NCBI GenBank assembly: GCA_022572105.1
Contig: JACZWN010000144.1
Span: 1-9,273, forward strand
Origin: Pseudomonadota bacterium
GTDB lineage: Bacteria; Pseudomonadota; Alphaproteobacteria; Kiloniellales; J153
Direction: 5' to 3'
Length of the DNA: 9,273 nucleotides
The number at the start of each line of letters is the position of its first letter. The first letter of the stretch is position 1. The translations under genes were made by a program, and so were the position numbers. The notes under the pieces were generated by a model, which saw only the letters and a list, made by a program, of their open reading frames with translations, searched no databases and was not told where the DNA came from. Positions 4,990 to 9,273 of this stretch are shown piece by piece.

Positions 4990-7008
4990 TCAGATGACGT
5001 AGATCAGTGTCAAAGTGACGATCGCGATCGCCGAGACCGTGGCGGAAATGAGCGTCGCGGCCTGCTGACTTCTGAACTGGACGTTCTCGGGCGAGGTCAG
5101 TCCCCCGCCCTGAAGCCAGGCGATCACGCGCGCATGGCCGGCGTGTTCCTTCTTGGCGCGCGCGAAACCCTCGGTGTCCTGGTTCCGCGCCTCGAAGCTG
5201 TCGAGAAGAAAGATCAGCTGGTGAATATCGCCCTTTGTGCTGGCGTGCCCGATCTCCTCGGCCAGCCGCACCCGGTACGCCCGGTTGTGGTACGAATCCA
5301 CAATCGGTTGGACCGAGCGCGCCAACCATTGGCACAGCGCCGGGCATTTCCGCTTGGTCCCGGAGCCCCGCTGCACCTCGGCCAGCAGGTGCAGGACGCC
5401 GAGGCGAAACGTGGCCAAGTCGTCGTGTTTGCCGAGCTCCCGCAGGATGCGTTCCGATATCGAGCGGAGCCGCGCGGCGCAGAACGCCGCGATGTGCGGA
5501 TCCACGATCTCCTGGGTCGGATCGCCGCGCGCGACCACGCGCTCCAGCGCGGGCAGAAGATCGTCCATTTCGTAAACGTACTGGTCCTGGATAAGCGGGC
5601 TCTGGCACGGCCAGGCCGGGTTGCTTTCGTAAAGCGCCCGCTCCAGACCGTTACCCATCGCCGGCCGGTCCAGGAAAAAATTGATCATGTCGAAGGTCTT
5701 CATGAGGGCGACCTGGTCCGGACGCGCGCTGCTCAGCGATTGCAGATAGATCTGGGGCAACTTGGCCTTGACCATCTCCAGGAAGGTCTGCCGAAAATCC
5801 TGATCGTGAAAGTCGATCGCGAAGGCATCGATCAGTCCGTCGATCCGCGCGGAGACGCCCTTGTAGCGGAGCGGCAGGTCGGGCCCGATGACCATCAAGG
5901 TCTTGGATGTCAACCGGTCCTCGCCGTCCGACAGAACGGCTGCCGTTTCCGTCACGCCCTCGAGCGCCTCGCCGGTATCGTCGTCCGAGAGCGCGCGCCG
6001 GACCCATCTTTCGAGCACGCCGCTGGCCACGAGTTGACTGGCCTCGCTCCAGCGCAGCCCCATCGCATAGGACAGCGAGAGCTTGGTCCAGTACTCCTTG
6101 CCGGAAAAGGCGATGGCGCGGGCCGCGCGGCGCGGCAGCATCGGCTGCTTGGGGCTCAGTTTCCGCCCGCCCAGCCAGAGCTCCACGTCGGTGACCGTCC
6201 AGCGCTCCTTCACATCGTCGCACAACAGGCCGCGAAGGGGCTCCATTATGGACAGCGACACGCGTGCCTGGCCGATCAAGGCGCTGTAACTGCCGCGGAC
6301 GATCTTGGCCTCGACGATCTCCTCGTCGCTCATGCCGGCCACCGTCTCTCCGCCGGTCAGCAGAAACGCGAGCATGGCCCCGAAGGAGTAAAGGTCGTCG
6401 GCAGTCGTACCCATGCCGCGCCCGGACGCCCTGGCCATGGCGCTGTCGATCGGCTCGTACATAACCGGCTGAGAGAGTCCGGGTGGCGCGCTCACGCATT
6501 CACCGAAGATGACCGCCTGGCGGCTCGCGTCGGTATAGAAGAGGTTGTCGGCGCGGATCGCGCGGTGGGCGATGTACCGTTCGCTCATCTCCCTGAGCGC
6601 TGGCGCCAGCGGCTTGATGACCATACGCATGAGTTGGTCCTCGCGCACCGGCGTTATCGTCTTGTCCGACGATTCGCAGACCCTTTCACCGAAGTCTCGG
6701 TCGAAGACGATGACCAAGCGCCGCCCGCCGGTCTCCGGCCAGTCGACCGTCCCGGCGTCCACCGGCGTTATCATCGGCCGGCGGGTCAACCGCGAAAGCT
6801 CCGGGATGATGTCGATGCGCGGCAGGAGATCGGACCGGCATACGAGCGCGAACATCTCCCGCCCGGTGTCGCGCAAATCGGTCGCGACCACGGCGCTCGC
6901 CATCGGCGCGTCCAGCGGCGGGAGCGGCTTGTCCGGATGGATCTGATACCTGCCGTCAAGCACGCAACTCGCCGCGGAGGCCTGTTCTCGATGCGCTTGC
7001 TCGCTCAT
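4990..7008 (-). CDS. Tail-anchored protein-kinase-like protein, predicted pseudokinase
   Basis: From ATG 7008 the protein has 672 residues. A TTG at 7068 would add 20 Arg/Gly-rich residues, but the ATG is preferred for its start codon and the nearby GGAAAAGG stretch. Residues about 30-285 look like a Ser/Thr kinase fold. AHRAIRADNLFY (147-158) aligns with the catalytic loop HRDLKPEN, VIFGE (166-170) with the DFG region, DDLYSFGAMLAFLLTGG (204-220) with the helix-F motif DVYSFG, and KERWTVTDVELWL (267-279) with the end of the C-lobe. The catalytic Asp is Ala150, the catalytic-loop Lys is Arg152, the DFG Asp is Ile167, and the VAIK position around FALVC (53-57) has no lysine. Phosphotransfer is therefore unlikely. 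Residues about 300-640 form a helical region I do not recognise. A hydrophobic segment at the extreme C-terminus (about 648-671) predicts tail anchoring with the kinase-like domain in the cytoplasm. A scaffold or sensor role is inferred, not shown. Confidence 0.8.
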   Translation of the reverse strand: MSEQAHREQASAASCVLDGRYQIHPDKPLPPLDAPMASAVVATDLRDTGREMFALVCRSDLLPRIDIIPELSRLTRRPMITPVDAGTVDWPETGGRRLVIVFDRDFGERVCESSDKTITPVREDQLMRMVIKPLAPALREMSERYIAHRAIRADNLFYTDASRQAVIFGECVSAPPGLSQPVMYEPIDSAMARASGRGMGTTADDLYSFGAMLAFLLTGGETVAGMSDEEIVEAKIVRGSYSALIGQARVSLSIMEPLRGLLCDDVKERWTVTDVELWLGGRKLSPKQPMLPRRAARAIAFSGKEYWTKLSLSYAMGLRWSEASQLVASGVLERWVRRALSDDDTGEALEGVTETAAVLSDGEDRLTSKTLMVIGPDLPLRYKGVSARIDGLIDAFAIDFHDQDFRQTFLEMVKAKLPQIYLQSLSSARPDQVALMKTFDMINFFLDRPAMGNGLERALYESNPAWPCQSPLIQDQYVYEMDDLLPALERVVARGDPTQEIVDPHIAAFCAARLRSISERILRELGKHDDLATFRLGVLHLLAEVQRGSGTKRKCPALCQWLARSVQPIVDSYHNRAYRVRLAEEIGHASTKGDIHQLIFLLDSFEARNQDTEGFARAKKEHAGHARVIAWLQGGGLTSPENVQFRSQQAATLISATVSAIAIVTLTLIYVI

Positions 7009-7143
7009 GCCTTTTCCGGTCTCGACGCTCGGCCGGCGGCGCGGCCCCTCGGCCCGCCCACCAGTCAAGCCCCAGTTAAGCTAAAGATGCCGAAGAGACG
7101 GTTAACGCCGCGATAATGGGGTCTTCCGGCCGGGAACCGGAAC

Positions 7144-7179
7144 CCACGATTTCGGTGGCGGGAACGGGTACGATCGTGG
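7144..7179 (-). terminator. Weak hairpin just after purA
   Basis: CCACGAT (7144-7150) and ATCGTGG (7173-7179) form a perfect seven-base inverted repeat with a 22-base loop, starting four bases after the purA stop on the minus strand. There is no U-tract. It could slow or end purA transcription or protect its 3' end. The 174-base gap to the pseudokinase start makes a boundary here plausible, but I could not place a convincing promoter in 7009-7182. Confidence 0.3.
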
Positions 7180-7182
7180 CTA

Positions 7183-8475
7183 TCAATCCGCGAAGGGGTC
7201 GCGGACCAGGATGGTGTCCTCGCGCTCCGGGCTGGTCGAGAGCAGGGCGACCGGTACCTCGATCAGCTCCTCGACGCGCCGGATGTACTTGACCGCGGTG
7301 GCCGGCAGATCGGCCCAGGACCGGGCCCCCCTGGTGCTCTCGCTCCACCCTTCCAGCGTCTGATAGAGCGGCTCGGCCCTGGCCTGGAGCGAGGGCAGCG
7401 CCGGCAGATGGTCGTAGGTCTCGCCGTCGATCCGGTAGCCGGTGCAGACCTTGATCTCGGGCAGGCCGTCGAGGACGTCCAGCTTGGTCAGCGCGATGCC
7501 GTCGATGCCGCCGACCTTGGCCGCCTGGCGCACCAGCACGGCGTCGAACCAGCCGCAGCGCCGGCGGCGCCCGGTGACGGTGCCGAACTCGTGGCCACGC
7601 TCGCCCAAGAGGCGCCCGATGTCGTCGTCGAGCTCGGTCGGGAACGGCCCCTGGCCGACCCGGGTCGTATAGGCCTTGGTGATGCCGAGCACGTAGTCCA
7701 CGGCGCCCGCGCCGACCCCGGCCCCGGCCGCGGCCTGGCCGGCCATGGTATTCGACGAGGTGACGTAAGGATAAGTGCCGTGATCGACGTCCAGCATCGC
7801 GCCTTGGGCGCCCTCGAACAGGATCCGCTTGCCCAGGCGGCGCGCCTGGTCCAGGCGCCACCAGACCCGGTCCGCGTAGGGCAGGATCTTGGGCGCCACC
7901 TCGAGCAGGCGCGCCATGACCTCCTCGCGCTGAACCTCGGCGGCGCCGAGGCCGCGCAGCAGCACGTTGTGGTGCATCAGCAGTGCGTCCAAGCGCCCGG
8001 CCAGAAACTCCCGGTCCGCCAGGTCGCAGAGGCGCACCGCCCGGCGCCCGACCTTGTCTTCGTAGGCCGGGCCGATGCCGCGCCCGGTCGTGCCCAGTCT
8101 GCCGACGCCGCCGGCGGCCTCGCGCGCCCGGTCGACGGCGCCGTGCGACGGCAGGATGAGGGTCGCGTTATCGGCGATCCTGAGGGTCTCGGGCGTGACC
8201 GCGACCCCGAGCGCGCGTATCCGGTCCAACTCCTCGACGAACGCCCAGGGGTCGACCACGACGCCGTTGCCGATGATCGACAGCTTGCCCGGCCGGACCA
8301 CGCCCGAGGGCAGGAGCGAGAGCTTGTAGGTCGTGCCATCGATGACCAGGGTGTGCCCGGCGTTGTGCCCGCCCTGGAAGCGCACCACCACGTCGGCGCG
8401 CTCGGACAGCCAGTCGACGATCTTGCCTTTGCCTTCGTCGCCCCACTGGGCGCCCACGACCGCGACGTTCGCCAT
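7183..8475 (-). CDS. purA: Adenylosuccinate synthetase
   Basis: The 430-residue enzyme joins IMP and aspartate using GTP to make adenylosuccinate, the first committed step from IMP to AMP. It is complete, matching the usual length of about 430. The N-terminal GDEGKGK loop (12-18) carries the catalytic Asp13 and phosphate-binding residues, and NAGHT (38-42) supplies His41. GTTGRGIGPAYEDK (about 128-141) binds IMP. RRRRCGWFDAV lies near residue 300, followed by the guanine-recognition motif TKLD. The C-terminus shows the expected STRGARSWADLP and STSPERED segments. ATG 8475 lies seven bases after the hisZ stop, with GGAGG/GGAG purine stretches overlapping the end of hisZ, so hisZ and purA form an operon with likely translational coupling. 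No unusual residue changes were seen. Confidence 0.98.
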   Translation of the reverse strand: MANVAVVGAQWGDEGKGKIVDWLSERADVVVRFQGGHNAGHTLVIDGTTYKLSLLPSGVVRPGKLSIIGNGVVVDPWAFVEELDRIRALGVAVTPETLRIADNATLILPSHGAVDRAREAAGGVGRLGTTGRGIGPAYEDKVGRRAVRLCDLADREFLAGRLDALLMHHNVLLRGLGAAEVQREEVMARLLEVAPKILPYADRVWWRLDQARRLGKRILFEGAQGAMLDVDHGTYPYVTSSNTMAGQAAAGAGVGAGAVDYVLGITKAYTTRVGQGPFPTELDDDIGRLLGERGHEFGTVTGRRRRCGWFDAVLVRQAAKVGGIDGIALTKLDVLDGLPEIKVCTGYRIDGETYDHLPALPSLQARAEPLYQTLEGWSESTRGARSWADLPATAVKYIRRVEELIEVPVALLSTSPEREDTILVRDPFAD

Positions 8476-8482
8476 GCTCCGC

Positions 8483-8950
8483 TCAATCCTCCAGCGCCAC
8501 GATTCGGCCGTCGATCAGCGCGTGGCCGCAGCCCAGGCGGCGCGCCTCGGCGGCGGCATCGGCGCCGGCCTCCAGGCCGGCCAGCGTGATCCAGCCCTCG
8601 GCGCGCAGGGCGCGCGCGTGCGCGGGCTCGCATTCGGCCGGCAGATAGAGCCGGCGCGGCGCCTCGGGCTCGGGAAGCGCGCGTTGGACCGTGTCCATGT
8701 ATAGGGTGAACCCGGTCGAGGATTCGGGGTTTCCAGCACCGACGGCCGCGGCCGAGGCATCGGTGGCGTAACGCCCGCCGCGCCCCAGCTCGCCGCGCAG
8801 GCCGCGCGCGAAGAGAATGAAAGAGATGCCGGTCTGGTACTCGAAGCCGCGGTGCTCGGCCGGGTCGACGGTCAGGCTCAGCTCGGGCGCCGACGCGCGG
8901 ATCAGGTCGACCACCCGGCCCAAGCCGGCGACCTCGGCGGCCGCGGCCTC
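8483..8950 (-). CDS. hisZ: ATP phosphoribosyltransferase regulatory subunit, N-terminally truncated
   Basis: About 155 C-terminal residues of HisZ are present. HisZ is the histidyl-tRNA-synthetase-like subunit that pairs with short HisG to form the first enzyme of histidine synthesis and to confer histidine feedback control. The recognisable stretch LTVDPAEHRGFEYQTGISF is followed by RGELGRGGRY, both typical of alphaproteobacterial HisZ and of the class II synthetase fold. There is no C-terminal anticodon-binding domain, as expected for HisZ rather than HisS. Family length is about 370-390, so more than half is missing. The frame runs upstream through EAAAAEVAGLGRVVDLI, then HisZ-like sequence ceases near 8950 and a stop lies at 8984-8986. 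A TTG at 8923 is only an incidental start. The gene is broken by a junction with unrelated plus-strand sequence, so it would be non-functional if the junction is real. Confidence 0.85.
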   Translation of the reverse strand, partial: EAAAAEVAGLGRVVDLIRASAPELSLTVDPAEHRGFEYQTGISFILFARGLRGELGRGGRYATDASAAAVGAGNPESSTGFTLYMDTVQRALPEPEAPRRLYLPAECEPAHARALRAEGWITLAGLEAGADAAAEARRLGCGHALIDGRIVALED

Positions 8951-9273
8951 ACCCCCTACGAGCAGTTCGCGCTGTACGAGGAGTTAGGCTTTGCCCTCGC
9001 CCCTCGGCTCACGGCGATCTCGGTCGATCTTGTCGCGCCTGTCCTGCTCCTCTACGGCAGCGACGAGCAGCGGCAGCGCCACCTACCGGCGATCGCGAAC
9101 GACGCGCAGATCTGGTGCCAGGGGTTCAGCGAGCCCGGCGCCGGGTCGGACCTCACCTCCTTGCGCACCCGCGCGGAGCGAAAAGACGATCGCTACATCG
9201 TCAACGGTCACAAAATCTGGACCAGCATGGCCCATCGCTCCGAGTGGATGATCCTGCTGGCGCGGACGGGGCC
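8936..9273 (+). CDS. Acyl-CoA dehydrogenase, internal fragment
   Basis: The plus-strand frame beginning near GGC 8936 translates to about 112 residues with clear acyl-CoA dehydrogenase features. They are GGRGLTPYEQ, then a helical stretch ending APVLLLYGSDEQRQRHLPAI, then the flavin/substrate-binding segment WCQGFSEPGAGSDLTSLRTRA, and IVNGHKIWTSMAHRSEWM of the middle beta-domain. These correspond to the family region from the end of the N-terminal helical domain into the middle domain. Such enzymes oxidise acyl-CoA thioesters with FAD. The catalytic Glu of the C-terminal domain would lie beyond the window. There is no start codon or ribosome-binding site at the left side; the frame emerges from antisense hisZ. 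TTA and CTA codons hint at a different origin from the neighbouring genes. The substrate class is unknown. Confidence 0.85.

Noticed and set aside
4474..7116. An 880-codon open frame on the plus strand opposite the pseudokinase and its membrane partner
   Set aside because: It has no recognisable domain. The minus-strand frames show kinase motifs, membrane segments and a proper ribosome-binding site. Long antisense frames are common in very GC-rich genes because stop codons are rare in some phases.
7408..8589. A 393-codon plus-strand frame opposite purA and hisZ
   Set aside because: It is a shadow of purA/hisZ and lacks domain-like features.
8991..9251. An 86-codon plus-strand frame starting at ATG 8991
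   Set aside because: It is Ser/Arg-rich low-complexity translation in the wrong frame. The acyl-CoA dehydrogenase frame covers the same bases with clear family motifs.
1..9273. CRISPR array, insertion-sequence ends or transposase
   Set aside because: No regularly spaced repeats and no transposase-like frame were seen on either strand.

Overview
The window looks like alphaproteobacterial chromosome, probably Rhodospirillales-like. Support comes from its high GC content, the rluD-rpoH and hisZ-purA pairings, an RpoH with the alphaproteobacterial type of length and motifs, and a short TM protein divergent from rluD. Both ends hold broken or foreign-looking sequence, as expected of a fragmentary or metagenomic contig. 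This placement is an inference from gene content, not a phylogeny.

Layout. At 1-508 there is a lower-GC remnant: the open 3' end of an unrecognised frame and a 69-codon C-terminal scrap of a DNA methyltransferase-like protein. It abuts the 3' end of a complete minus-strand tRNA-Glu(CTC) at 509-584, so it may be the debris of an element inserted at that tRNA. Minus-strand genes follow: an L-threonine aldolase (ltaE, 681-1754) preceded by a 98-residue single-TM protein (1777-2073). Divergent from these, on the plus strand, are an RluD-type pseudouridine synthase (2125-3108), the heat-shock sigma factor rpoH (3284-4168, with a good promoter at 3144-3172) and a 47-residue membrane or secreted peptide (4228-4371). 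A block of direct and inverted repeats at 4426-4462 lies between this cluster and the next, convergent genes.

The next minus-strand unit (4480-7008) is the most unusual part. It encodes a large tail-anchored kinase-fold protein that has lost all three catalytic signatures (VAIK lysine, HRD aspartate, DFG aspartate), followed after 12 bases by a multi-pass membrane protein. I read this as a membrane-bound pseudokinase plus partner, of unknown function. After it come purA (7183-8475) and the 3' part of hisZ (8483 to about 8950), also on the minus strand.

At about 8936-8950, inside hisZ, homology switches abruptly to a plus-strand acyl-CoA dehydrogenase fragment that runs off the window end. 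The cause is either a rearrangement or an assembly or amplification chimera.

How the genes work together: most are housekeeping functions (rRNA modification, heat-shock transcription, AMP and histidine synthesis, threonine/glycine metabolism, tRNA). The pseudokinase/membrane-protein pair is the only candidate for a poorly described system. The sequence does not reveal its role.
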